From Paraburkholderia aromaticivorans (lineage in GTDB: Bacteria; Pseudomonadota; Gammaproteobacteria; Burkholderiales; Burkholderiaceae), in the NCBI RefSeq assembly GCF_012689525.1, contig NZ_CP051514.1, positions 1,488,001-1,552,000 on the forward strand: 64,000 bases of DNA, in the 5' to 3' direction. Positions within the stretch are counted from its first letter, which is position 1; every line of letters begins with the position of its first letter. Positions 1 through 8,003 of this stretch are shown piece by piece. A program made the position numbers and the translations under genes. Below the pieces are notes generated by a model. That model made no database searches, was not told the DNA's origin, and saw nothing but the letters and a program-made list of their open reading frames with translations.

Positions 1-192
1 CTCGAAACGAAGCGCAAGATCGTACTGGCTCTGGTCAAGCGTGTCGAAATCCACAAGGATGAAATCCTCGTCGTATTCCGGATCGATCCGCAGCCCGGAG
101 GTCTTCTCCCAGGCGAGAATTCGAATGATTCAGACGATGGAGTGAAAAGTATGCAACATTGTAGGCGGCGTAATTTGCTGCCTGCGCGCTAA
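1..192 (+). CDS. C-terminal tail of a serine-recombinase-like protein (cut by window edge)
   Basis: The first reading frame is open from base 1 to a TAA at 190-192. Its first ~35 residues (…KIVLALVKRVEIHKDEI…VFRI) resemble the segment after the coiled coil in large serine recombinases. The catalytic and DNA-binding parts lie outside the window. The last ~17 codons do not look conserved and may be foreign sequence picked up at a rearrangement junction. The downstream 250 bases to the antitoxin gene hold nothing recognisable. Confidence 0.4.
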   Translation, partial: LETKRKIVLALVKRVEIHKDEILVVFRIDPQPGGLLPGENSNDSDDGVKSMQHCRRRNLLPAR

Positions 193-441
193 CCAGAGCG
201 ACGATGCCCCACATCGCGCGATGGCCGACGCGACCTTCGCTCTCGAACATTTGCTGGGCGTGTGGATCGAAAAACCCATGCACGGTTCTGTGGGAGCCAG
301 GCGCGAGTAACCGCGCTCGGCTACCCGACAGAGTCGTTCCGGCGTCGACGCGCCAGCGGCCCCTCTAGCGAACGCCGCGCCCCCCCACGTCAATTCTGGC
401 GACAACCGCGAGCCGCGCGCGACGCGTGTTGCGCATGCCGA

Positions 442-867
442 TCAAAGAAAAAGTTCGGCGTGCACGTGGAAGCGCTTCGCGAGACGCTTGGCGATCTCTT
501 TGCTCACCGGGCGCGCGCCGCTAAGGATCTCCGAGATTCGGCTTTGCGGGGCGACGTCGTCCAGGTCGCCCTGCTTCAGTCCGTTCTGGTCGATCAGGAA
601 ACGTAGCACTTCGCGCGGCTCTGCGTCCGGGATCTGCACGTGCTCATCCTCATACGCTTTCACCTGCGTGGCGATCAGGTCAAGCACTTCAGCGAGCGGA
701 TGCGCTTCGTCGTCGCCAACTTCGTCAAGCAGATCGTGGATCAGCGCGATCGCCTTTACGTACTCTGCCTCAGTGCGCACGGACGTGACGCCGATCAGTT
801 CCTTAAACGGCGTCCATGCCTTCAGGATGGCATTCGGTGCGGGTACTCGTTCGGTTGTGGCAATCAT
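442..867 (-). CDS. higA: HigA-type antitoxin (HTH, XRE-like)
   Basis: A 141-residue protein with a helix-turn-helix near the C-terminus (…QNGLKQGDL…SRISEILSGARPVSKEIAKRLAKRF). This is the usual arrangement of HigA antitoxins that follow a HigB toxin. The in-frame ATG at 885 is rejected in favour of the ATG at 867, because GAAGGAG lies at the right distance before 867. That start overlaps the toxin stop codon by one base (TGATG), which implies translational coupling. It should neutralise the upstream toxin and repress the operon by binding the palindrome at 1169-1189. Family assignment is confident; the cognate role is inferred from adjacency. Confidence 0.85.
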   Translation of the reverse strand: MIATTERVPAPNAILKAWTPFKELIGVTSVRTEAEYVKAIALIHDLLDEVGDDEAHPLAEVLDLIATQVKAYEDEHVQIPDAEPREVLRFLIDQNGLKQGDLDDVAPQSRISEILSGARPVSKEIAKRLAKRFHVHAELFL

Positions 868-1160
868 CACTTGTTCTCCTTCCATTTGCCGGTGTCGTAT
901 TCGGCGTGGGTCAGAACGTGGCGGACATACACCTTATGGCGGTTGTAGTGGATCGACGTGATCAGTCGATACTTGTTGCCGCCAATATCAAACACCGTGA
1001 GTGGTGCCACGTAGTCGGCCGCTCCGAATGTCGCCTTCAGGTCATTGAAGTCTCGAAAATCCGTGTTCGACATCACCCGGATCCAAGCCTCAAGCGGCGA
1101 TTTGGCGTCCGCGTGTTTCGTCCAGAATGCGACCAATGGCGATTTCGAGATTATGTGCAC
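867..1160 (-). CDS. higB: HigB-type toxin, mRNA interferase
   Basis: A 97-residue protein with the RelE/HigB-toxin signature: an N-terminal HIISKSPLVAFW, a central DIGGNKYRLI, and a C-terminal VYVRHVLTHAEYD. Family members cleave translated mRNA on the ribosome. The frame extends upstream to a TTG at 1196, but homologues start at the position of the GTG at 1160. The longer form would also run through the operator palindrome, so GTG 1160 is chosen although no clear Shine-Dalgarno precedes it. Toxin-first order, with the antitoxin immediately downstream, is typical of higBA. Confidence 0.8.
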   Translation of the reverse strand: MHIISKSPLVAFWTKHADAKSPLEAWIRVMSNTDFRDFNDLKATFGAADYVAPLTVFDIGGNKYRLITSIHYNRHKVYVRHVLTHAEYDTGKWKENK

Positions 1161-1168
1161 GAGTTGAG

Positions 1169-1189
1169 TATATACCAATATGGTATATA
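1169..1189. promoter_or_regulatory. Palindromic operator upstream of higBA
   Basis: Perfect inverted repeat with 9-bp arms TATATACCA / TGGTATATA separated by ATA. It sits 8 bases upstream of the higB GTG start and is AT-rich enough to contain the -10 region. Position and symmetry fit the autoregulatory site of a HigA antitoxin. Binding is inferred. Confidence 0.65.
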
Positions 1190-1335
1190 TCAGCAATCCT
1201 GCAACAGGAAGGCTGTTGGCGGCTCTGATAGTGGTGCAGCGAGTTTCGACGTCGCGGCGAGAGGCCCCAAGGCAAAGTTAAGATGTGAGTGCGGCGCGTG
1301 TCGACGTCGGCGGTCGCGTTATGCGACAAGCTGTA

Positions 1336-1540
1336 CTACTGGTGGTTGTGTCGCGATAAGGTCGGCAAGGGGAGAAAGTTGTGTCGTGGTATGGATTCCT
1401 TCATGACCAACGAATAGAACTGCTCGGCAGCAGTTCGCGCGACGCCATCCGCCTTCATCTGCCCTTTTCTGATCATGTGAATCGTTTCGATTCCGGACAG
1501 AATGATGCGGGCGCAGCGAAAGTCCTCGAAGTCCATCATG
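1336..1540 (-). pseudogene. C-terminal remnant of an IS6-family transposase
   Basis: The frame begins at 1540 and encodes …DFEDFRCARIILSGIETIHMIRKGQ… followed by AAEQFYSLV. This is the conserved C-terminal end of IS6-family transposases. It lacks the catalytic core, and its 5' side is cut exactly where the next IS6 element begins (1541). It is a leftover of a second, older element. Confidence 0.65.
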
Positions 1541-2372
1541 GGGCGTTGTCAGGTTGGCGGGCCGGTCGCGTAAGATGGCGTGATGAAGAAAGCAAAATCG
1601 CCTTACCACGGTCATCGTTTCCCAGCATCGGTCATCTGCCATGCAGTTTGCTGGTATTTTCGATTCCAGTTGAGCTTGCGCGACATCGAGGAACTGCTCT
1701 TCGAGCGCGGTGTAACCGTGACATATGAAACGATCCGATGCTGGTGTGACAAATTTGGTAAGGGCTTTGCGCATCGGGTAAAAGCAGCGCGACGCAAGCC
1801 GGGTAGCACGTGGCACCTCGACGAGATGTTCGTCACGCTGCGTGGCGAACCGTACCTGCTGTGGCGTGCGGTCGACGAGCACGGCGCCGAACTCGACATC
1901 CTGCTACAAAAGCGGCGCGACAAGGCCGCAGCCAAGGGGTTCTTCAAGCGTGTGCTGCGCTCGAGCCCGATGCCGCCCAAGATCGTCACCGATCAGCTGC
2001 GAAGTTATCCGGCCGCGAAGGCCGAAATTCCAGAGTTGGTGAGCGTGAAGCATGTGTTCGTCAAAGCGGCCGCCCGCCTGAACAACCGCGCGAAGAACAG
2101 CCACCAACCAACACGCGAACGCGAGCGTCGCATGCGCGGCTTTCGCGACCCGAAACGCACGCAAGAATTCCTCTCGTGCTTCGGGCCAATCCGGCAACAT
2201 TTCGCACTGAAGCGGCACCTGCTACGCGCCTCACTTTATCGCAGACAACTCGCAGCCCGGTTCGTTGCATGGCGCGAATTCGCCGAACTCGCCCAAAATC
2301 CGTCGACTACCTTCTGACCCGTCGTCGCATCTGCCATCGTGCCGTCTCGCAATCGGCAAGTTGACAATGCCG
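1541..2372 (+). mobile_element. IS6-family insertion sequence
   Basis: An ~830-bp element around an intact transposase gene. Probable terminal inverted repeats are GGGCGTTGTCAGGTTG at 1541-1556 and its imperfect complement at 2357-2372 (12 of 16 matching). No 8-bp target duplication is seen: the left flank is an old IS6 fragment and the right flank is the interior of an oxidoreductase gene. This suggests a deletion or recombination between IS6 copies rather than a simple insertion. Confidence 0.7.
1583..2317 (+). CDS. IS6-family transposase (DDE)
   Basis: A 244-residue transposase. It opens with YHGHRFPASVICHAVCWYFR and LSLRDIEELLFERGV, then the catalytic Asp in WHLDEMFV, the second Asp in IVTDQLRSY, and the Glu within RERERRMRGFRDP. 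Length and order match complete IS6-family transposases. The ATG at 1583 is preferred over the GTG one codon upstream because it matches the family N-terminus. The C-terminal end (…REFAELAQNPSTTF) differs from the IS6 fragment just upstream, so the two are separate subfamilies. Confidence 0.85.
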   Translation: MKKAKSPYHGHRFPASVICHAVCWYFRFQLSLRDIEELLFERGVTVTYETIRCWCDKFGKGFAHRVKAARRKPGSTWHLDEMFVTLRGEPYLLWRAVDEHGAELDILLQKRRDKAAAKGFFKRVLRSSPMPPKIVTDQLRSYPAAKAEIPELVSVKHVFVKAAARLNNRAKNSHQPTRERERRMRGFRDPKRTQEFLSCFGPIRQHFALKRHLLRASLYRRQLAARFVAWREFAELAQNPSTTF

Positions 2373-2433
2373 CCGCAACTGCACCGCCAAAGCCGCTACC
2401 GACAACAATCACATCGTGCTCGAGCGCGCTCAT
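2373..2433 (-). pseudogene. 5' stub of an FAD-dependent (GMC/cholesterol-oxidase-like) oxidoreductase
   Basis: From the ATG at 2433 the frame reads MSALEHDVIVVGSGFGGAVAA and then enters the IS6 right end. The dinucleotide-binding motif GSGFGG after a short beta strand is typical of GMC and cholesterol-oxidase-type flavoproteins. Only ~20 of several hundred codons remain. The start overlaps the stop of the patatin gene (ATGA), so it was the last known gene of this operon. Confidence 0.65.
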
Positions 2434-3962
2434 GTCGGCGATCTCCTGATATAGCTGCGCCACAGTTCAGATACGAAAAACCTGAAGAACCGCCAGATCG
2501 CATGTGCTGCCTGTTGCGAGTTCTGAGCATTCGTGGCGTGGACCGTATGCATCAGTCGAAGCAGCTGGGGCACGCCAAGGTGCAGCACGCCGGCGCCGAC
2601 CACGGGTCCGCTCGCATCGCTGCCCTGATGCAACGTCGTGTAAAGCGTCGTCGTCTCGCCCCACATCCTGAACGGGCTGCCAATGTTGACAAGCTTCTTG
2701 CCCGCAAGATAGTACGGTTGGCCCGCGTGACGAAATCCGATTTCGTAGATCATGCAGGTTAGCCGTGGATCGTCGCTGGGCGTGAACAGGCCGAAGAGGC
2801 CCGACTCCGATGGCATCGCGAGTCCAAAGGGGGTGAAATCTATGTGGCCCGTCAGGCCACCGAGGTGACGAGGGTCGGCGATGAAGGCAGCCATGTCGTC
2901 GATGTGAATCGTGGCGTTCATGGTCAGCGGGGAAGTATCTGCATCGCTTTCGACGGCAAGTGGATCGGTAGCCCCGATGCGAAAGCCTCCCGCCATCGTC
3001 TCGCGGAAGCTCAGCCCCACGCCGGGCTCGCGCATGGCAGATGCGCTCGGGTTCAGCGGCGAAGGAGTACCGAGGCGGATCGTGCGTCGCGCGTCACGGT
3101 AGCCCATGTCGATCAGTGTAGCGGCATCGATCCGGCCCAGATAAAAATCGGGGTCGAGGGGGAGAGGGCACTCCGGTTTGATCACATGCACGGTAATGGG
3201 CTGGTCATGGCCAAAGACAACCTCGCCGCCCGCGATCCTGCGATTGAAATCCGCGATCGTCTCCAATTCCCGGTTAAGCGAGCCTGTAGCGCTCATCTCG
3301 ATCATGTGCACGTACTGGTTGAATGCGCCATTGCGGTAGACGGGCGTGTTGCCGATGCACCAGACGAGCCAAAGTTCGCGCGCGCCCCGCTCGACACAAC
3401 TCAGTAGATTGGCGTCTTTGATCCAGACTGCATCCGTCCAGGTCTTGCCGTTGGCCTTCACGGCGGGCATGAAGATAGGCAGCGAGGCGGCTGCGACTAG
3501 CCGCTGCAGGTCAAGCTGCGGGTGGGGGATGGGCACCACGGTCTTGTCGTCGAAACAGCAGGCATTGAAGGACCCATCGATGCCAATCGCCGCGCGGATC
3601 AGATCGATGGAGACGCCCAGAGCTGGATAGACGTGCTCCGTCAGGCCGGCAGCGCTACCCAACGCGCTCATGTTTGCTATGTGCAAATATTCAGGTGCCG
3701 GCCGTAGCGCGGCAAACTCCTTGACTGGCAGTGCGCGCCAACGAGCGCACAACTCATCGGGCGGCACGCCGGACAACAAGGCAGCCAGGTTGATCGTGCC
3801 GCCAGAGGCACCGTCGGCATGACTGAATCGCAGGCCCTCGTCAATCAACGCCTTGACTGCGCCCGCCTGATAGGCCACACGCATGCCGCCGCCGGCCAGC
3901 ACCAGTGCGCGACCAACAGAGGGATTGTCAGCCGCGATAGGCGGGCAATGGTTTGCGCTCAC
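2430..3962 (-). CDS. Patatin-like lipase fused to a cholesterol-oxidase-associated domain
   Basis: A 510-residue protein. Residues ~18-180 form a patatin-like acyl hydrolase: oxyanion glycines GGGMR at 24-28, nucleophile Ser53 in GASGG, and catalytic Asp177 in TDAVW, where DGG/DGA is more usual. From ~residue 320 there is a second domain (ETMAGGF…, IDDMAAFIADP, MIYEIGF, KKLVNIG, ETTTLYTTL). I recognise it as the segment after the FAD domain in long ChoD-like GMC oxidoreductases. The GTG at 3962 is chosen because it overlaps the upstream stop (GTGA); an open frame upstream is the shadow of the neighbouring gene. The context suggests processing of a hydrophobic ester or sterol-like substrate; the substrate is unknown. 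Confidence 0.75.
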   Translation of the reverse strand: MSANHCPPIAADNPSVGRALVLAGGGMRVAYQAGAVKALIDEGLRFSHADGASGGTINLAALLSGVPPDELCARWRALPVKEFAALRPAPEYLHIANMSALGSAAGLTEHVYPALGVSIDLIRAAIGIDGSFNACCFDDKTVVPIPHPQLDLQRLVAAASLPIFMPAVKANGKTWTDAVWIKDANLLSCVERGARELWLVWCIGNTPVYRNGAFNQYVHMIEMSATGSLNRELETIADFNRRIAGGEVVFGHDQPITVHVIKPECPLPLDPDFYLGRIDAATLIDMGYRDARRTIRLGTPSPLNPSASAMREPGVGLSFRETMAGGFRIGATDPLAVESDADTSPLTMNATIHIDDMAAFIADPRHLGGLTGHIDFTPFGLAMPSESGLFGLFTPSDDPRLTCMIYEIGFRHAGQPYYLAGKKLVNIGSPFRMWGETTTLYTTLHQGSDASGPVVGAGVLHLGVPQLLRLMHTVHATNAQNSQQAAHAIWRFFRFFVSELWRSYIRRSPT

Positions 3963-4363
3963 GACGTCCTCCCGCGCCAGACTACCCCCCACACCAGAAA
4001 TCCCGTCACAGCCTCCAGTACACAGAACGCGATGAAGGCCTTGGTGGGGATGCCATCGACGATACAACTCAGTACGCGGGCCGCGACACCGGCGCACAGG
4101 CCGCCGAGAAATACGCGTGATGCCGTGCGAGGCAAAAAGATTTCGTTCCGAAAAGCCCAACAAAACACACCGAAACCCAGTTCGATCCCTTTGAGAAAGC
4201 GATATTGGCTGAGAATGGTGGCCCGGTGCAGTTCGTCGATCGAATCCAGTCGCACTTCGAAGATGTGAGGAAGCTCCCATGCGGCAATGAAGATTCCGCT
4301 TCCACCGATGCCCAGAAGCATCAGCATGTAGCCCCAGAAGAAAAGGCGCGCCATTCGTTCCAT
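3959..4363 (-). CDS. Small integral membrane protein, unknown function
   Basis: A 134-residue protein with about four hydrophobic segments (residues ~5-28, ~58-70, ~80-98 and ~110-128) joined by short polar loops. It overlaps the patatin gene by four bases and lies three bases after the next upstream gene, so it is part of the same operon. No family was recognised. The two neighbouring genes also encode small multi-pass proteins, so the three may form one membrane complex for the operon's hydrophobic substrate (inference). Confidence 0.7.
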   Translation of the reverse strand: MERMARLFFWGYMLMLLGIGGSGIFIAAWELPHIFEVRLDSIDELHRATILSQYRFLKGIELGFGVFCWAFRNEIFLPRTASRVFLGGLCAGVAARVLSCIVDGIPTKAFIAFCVLEAVTGFLVWGVVWRGRTS

Positions 4364-4366
4364 TGG

Positions 4367-4750
4367 CTATCCTCCGCGGCGTCGCAACTCAAGATAAAGC
4401 AAGCCGCTGGCCCCATCGAACGTGGCCACCAGCAGCGCCGCGGGAATGAAGACGCCATGCGCGACGCCCCACGTTACGAACGCCGACGCCAGTAGCTTTT
4501 GGAACGCGCCCCAGAGAAGCACGACGGAAAGGGCTTCCGTGCGCCGCTGTGCGTTTAGCAGAATGCCGCCGAACAGCATCATGAACATGCCCACCGTGGC
4601 GAACAGTTGCGCTGCGAGCCGATCGGGCGGCGTGTCCGCGATGAGGGCCAGCAAGGAGCCCGGGGCGATGACCTGGGCAGCTCCCGTCAATACGGTTATG
4701 GCCGCTATCACTTTTGTCGCGCGGCGTTCCAGAATCAGGATTTGCATCAT
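4367..4750 (-). CDS. Small multi-pass membrane protein, unknown function
   Basis: A 127-residue protein with four predicted membrane helices: around residues 14-36, 45-66, 75-98 and 100-118. The ATG at 4750 overlaps the stop of the preceding gene (ATGA), indicating translational coupling. The layout resembles small DoxX/DUF-type membrane proteins, but no signature residues allow naming. Confidence 0.7.
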   Translation of the reverse strand: MMQILILERRATKVIAAITVLTGAAQVIAPGSLLALIADTPPDRLAAQLFATVGMFMMLFGGILLNAQRRTEALSVVLLWGAFQKLLASAFVTWGVAHGVFIPAALLVATFDGASGLLYLELRRRGG

Positions 4751-5238
4751 CGCCCCAATGCTGAATAGCGGCTACGGTATGTCCAACGCGCGAAATACCA
4801 GGCCAACGCAAACCACTGTATGCACCACAACGCGGCACGTATCCGATTGAGCCGCATCCATTCGTTCAGCACCTGGTGCAACCGGGTCGCATCCTTAATG
4901 TGACTGGCCATTTCCGCGTTGAGCGGGAAGATCCATTTCAGTGTGAGAAACGTGGCAATGAACACTCCGAGCAGGACGACAATCGGCACCCAGCGCGTGG
5001 GCTGACGCCATTCGGCGATGAGCATGATGAAGCCGCTCGCCAGCATCAGCTTCGTCATCGTCGTGAAGAACGCGGTGGCTGCCGACACCTGGGGGACGAA
5101 TTGCAGGTAGTAGTTGTCCGGGGTGAGCTGCGAGGCAATGGGAAATGAAAACAGCACCAATGAGCCGCCCGTGCCCATGTACATCGATGCGCACAGCAGG
5201 AGAAAGACATGGTTGGCGATGAGAAAGCGGCCGATCAT
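4747..5238 (-). CDS. Membrane protein, unknown function
   Basis: A 163-residue protein starting MIGRFLIANHVF, with about four hydrophobic segments and a Trp- and Arg-rich C-terminal tail. The frame is open further upstream, but the ATG at 5238 overlaps the decarboxylase-like stop (ATGA), so this start is preferred. It is the first of three consecutive membrane proteins in the operon. I do not recognise the family. Confidence 0.7.
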   Translation of the reverse strand: MIGRFLIANHVFLLLCASMYMGTGGSLVLFSFPIASQLTPDNYYLQFVPQVSAATAFFTTMTKLMLASGFIMLIAEWRQPTRWVPIVVLLGVFIATFLTLKWIFPLNAEMASHIKDATRLHQVLNEWMRLNRIRAALWCIQWFALAWYFARWTYRSRYSALGR

Positions 5239-6119
5239 GGCGCGGACTCCCAGTCTGCCGGCCGCGCGGGCGGTGCAAGCCACTGCTGGGACTGCCCAAG
5301 CGGATACGTGGTCTCGAGGCCCGGCGTCGGGCGGTTTGGAGGCTCAGCGCTGGTAACGAACCAGCACTCGAAGTAGTCATCCAGCACGCCCGCTGTCGAC
5401 GGGAAGAAGCCTGTGGCGATCGGAGTGGGATCGATATCCAGCGCCTTCAGCCAACCCATGCGCGGATGATCGCCGATGAACATGCGAGCGGACCCGGGAG
5501 CGAACAGCGAGAAGCCGAGCTTGCCCTTGAAATAGATGTACGACTTCATGAGCATGCCGCGAAAGGAGCAGTAGTTGACGGCTCCTGTGTTCACGGGCAA
5601 CCACGCCGACCGTGGCTTCTGCACGTCTATGCGCATCATCATCTCGCCATTGAGGTCGTACTGACTGCTGACCCACTGCTCTCCGATGACGAAGTCGAGG
5701 TTCGCCTGGTGCTTCGGCATGCCCCAGATGCCACGACCGCCTTTGACCGAAATCTCGGTCGACACTGGAAGGTCCACCACGTACTGCCCTGTGCCAAAGG
5801 TCTTCATGAGAAGGCCCGGCAACAGGCGCGGGGCCGGGCGGCGCCCGTGGGTGCAGGCGATCGCGATGGAGTACTCGATGTAGTGGCCGATGTTGGTGAT
5901 GACATAGTCGATCACGGTCACGACAAGCAAGCCTCGTCGCCAGAGCTGGAATGGATGGACTTCATTGCCCGGGATCACACTGCGCGCTGCGTCGAGGTCG
6001 ATTGAAAAGACCGCCATCAGCGCCGGCGAATTCTGGGAAGCGACCGGCATCTCGAATGGAATGTCATCGACCCGTGCATGGCGGCCAGCGAGCCACTTCT
6101 GTCGTGCCGGTATCGCCAT
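5235..6119 (-). CDS. Acetoacetate-decarboxylase-superfamily protein
   Basis: A 294-residue protein of the ADC superfamily. The recognisable core runs from DLDAARSVIPG through LPVSTEISVKGGRGIWGMPKH to …ANLDFVIG. The Lys in MPKH occupies the region of the Schiff-base lysine of true acetoacetate decarboxylases, but the surrounding residues differ. The chemistry may therefore be decarboxylation, aldol-type, or lost. AAGGGAG precedes the ATG at 6119. The C-terminal ~35 residues are Pro-rich. Its place between an alpha/beta hydrolase and membrane proteins suggests a step in a lipid- or sterol-like pathway. Confidence 0.7.
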   Translation of the reverse strand: MAIPARQKWLAGRHARVDDIPFEMPVASQNSPALMAVFSIDLDAARSVIPGNEVHPFQLWRRGLLVVTVIDYVITNIGHYIEYSIAIACTHGRRPAPRLLPGLLMKTFGTGQYVVDLPVSTEISVKGGRGIWGMPKHQANLDFVIGEQWVSSQYDLNGEMMMRIDVQKPRSAWLPVNTGAVNYCSFRGMLMKSYIYFKGKLGFSLFAPGSARMFIGDHPRMGWLKALDIDPTPIATGFFPSTAGVLDDYFECWFVTSAEPPNRPTPGLETTYPLGQSQQWLAPPARPADWESAP

Positions 6120-6145
6120 GACGGGCTCCCTTTGTTGGTCCAGAG

Positions 6146-7165
6146 TCAGTGCGGGGCGGCCAGTGACGCCATGAGCACGGGAAACACGTCGCGCTCCGCG
6201 TTCTTTCCGATGAAGACGTCGAGATGCCCATATCCGCCCAGCACATGCAGACGGTGATAGTTAGGTCGGTGGCGCTCGAACCAGTCGAACGTAGCTTGCT
6301 GACTTTGCCACTTGAAGCAGTCGTTGAGCTCGCCGGCGATGAACGTGAAGCGCGCCTGCGTCTTCGGCGGCTGTGCTGTCGGGTCCGGCAGAAGCCCCGG
6401 CAACTGTGACACCAGGTGACCTGCATCCAGGCACCGGTTCATCTGCCGGAAGAACGAGATCGGCACATTGGCGAATTCTTGGCGGATCCAGTCGTGCACG
6501 GCATCGCTGAGATTTTCATGGCGCCACAGCACCGGAAATCCTATACCGAAGGTGAAGCTGGAAAACCGGCAGACGCCATTGGTGCACTCGTGGTGGGTAA
6601 GCAGCACCAGACCTTTGAGCAGGTTGGGTACGACACCAGAGGCGTGCTCGCCCCATTGAGGATTGAGATAGTCGGTCATCAGGCTGACGATGGGCATTGC
6701 ATAGCGACCTTTGCGATATGAAAGCCAACCGACCTGCGGATGAAGCGATACTGCGTTTGATACGATCGTGTCGACTTGCGGGACGAGCCCGGCAACTGCC
6801 GACAAGAGGAAACTGGTTGAGCCCTGGCAGTGCACTACAGCTTTGATGGTTGGGGCCCCCGTCAGATCGACAATTTTCCTTACGGCGGCGGGGTGATCAT
6901 ACAAAGCCGCTTCGTCCAACGTCCATTGGCATGGCGGAAGATCGATGCTCGCGCGCCAGTTTTCCAGCCAGACGTCGTATCCCTCGTCGAGCAATGCATC
7001 GACGAAGTTGATGGTGTTGGGCGGGCGAAAGATGTTGGCGCGCACGCCTGCCCCGTGCACCAGCAGAACAGGCCCCTTCGAGGCCTGCCTGGATCCGCCG
7101 ATGTGAATAAGGTTGCACGCATGCCCGTCGCTGGCGCGAAACGCGACAACTTCTTCGTGGGACAT
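6146..7165 (-). CDS. Alpha/beta hydrolase with cysteine nucleophile
   Basis: A 339-residue alpha/beta hydrolase. The oxyanion region is HGAG at 38-41. The nucleophile elbow reads VHCQGS, placing Cys113 where most hydrolases have Ser (G-x-S-x-G). The catalytic His is near 314 in GYGHLDVF. A Cys nucleophile is characteristic of PHA synthases and of the hydrolase domain in long ChoD-like fusion proteins; the latter also share the C-terminal GHLD…GKNA motif. The ATG at 7165 is chosen because AAAGGAG lies just before it. It is the first gene of the minus-strand operon. Confidence 0.78.
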   Translation of the reverse strand: MSHEEVVAFRASDGHACNLIHIGGSRQASKGPVLLVHGAGVRANIFRPPNTINFVDALLDEGYDVWLENWRASIDLPPCQWTLDEAALYDHPAAVRKIVDLTGAPTIKAVVHCQGSTSFLLSAVAGLVPQVDTIVSNAVSLHPQVGWLSYRKGRYAMPIVSLMTDYLNPQWGEHASGVVPNLLKGLVLLTHHECTNGVCRFSSFTFGIGFPVLWRHENLSDAVHDWIRQEFANVPISFFRQMNRCLDAGHLVSQLPGLLPDPTAQPPKTQARFTFIAGELNDCFKWQSQQATFDWFERHRPNYHRLHVLGGYGHLDVFIGKNAERDVFPVLMASLAAPH

Positions 7166-8003
7166 GAGCAACTCCTTTTGAGCGATACGAAGATCTCAAC
7201 AGTGCGTAGACGTCGATGAATAGCTTTAGCTGAATCACGGAGCTTTTTGTGCTGAGAAACCGGTTCTAACGATCTCCAATGCGCGTAAGTGCCGGGTCGA
7301 GCACGACGGTCTGACAACATGAAAACGATTGGTCGGGATTTTCTTTGAAATCAAACTACGTTGAGAAAAAGGGGCACTCAACGAAGATATGACGTGCTAG
7401 CTGACAGCAGGTGCTGCGTGGCGTCAAATGAACGAATGCCCCCTACCAGACGGAAGAGGCTGAAAGGAAGTGGACCTATACTGGCCGTCGGCATCAGAGT
7501 CCCAGATAGAAGTATGCTAGGAGCGGCCACTTCCGGCCCGTGCGCGAGCAGTCCGTGCAGGCGCAATGCCGCTTGGCGACCGTGCAACGATTCGGGCGTT
7601 GTTATCAACGTCTCCGGGAGATGACCCGTTTCCGTGGACGGTTAAGCAGTTGAAATCGAAATGGACCGATTTCCTCAGGGATACAACGCCTTGCGCAGTG
7701 CGCATCCGCTGGACGGTCCGCTCCGATATCTCGGGCACGAAGAGCCGGATCTCACGACGGATCCGCCGCACGGTTTTGGCAATCGCTAAAAATCGCCTTA
7801 TCGATTCCGCACGTGTCCGCGACGCAAACCCACTTCCTATGTGCGACACCACACATTCAACAGCACAGCGCGTTCAGGCCGCGATTTGCGTCGCCTATCT
7901 TCTTCTTACAAAAAGGCGCAAGATCGTGCACGCGCCGTCGTGGCCGCTTCCGGGCACGAGTCCGGCGCCACACGTTGATGGACCTGGACAACGGAAGGCC
8001 GAA
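7166..8003. other. Intergenic region between divergent operons
   Basis: About 840 bases separate the hydrolase operon (minus) from the metallophosphoesterase (plus). The first ~200 bases are comparatively AT-rich and should hold the hydrolase promoter. Open frames that cross the rest show no family features on either strand. The phosphoesterase frame extends back to 7566 without conserved sequence, and I treat that as chance. Confidence 0.5.

Noticed and set aside
35..283. Possible minus-strand small protein
   Set aside because: It overlaps the recombinase tail and shows no family features.
2430..4280. A 616-codon minus-strand frame covering the patatin gene
   Set aside because: The first ~106 codons are the other-frame shadow of the membrane protein at 3959-4363; the real start is GTG 3962.
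7566..8003. N-terminal extension of the phosphoesterase frame
   Set aside because: No conserved residues before the SDLHLGG motif, and a good ribosome site precedes TTG 8004.
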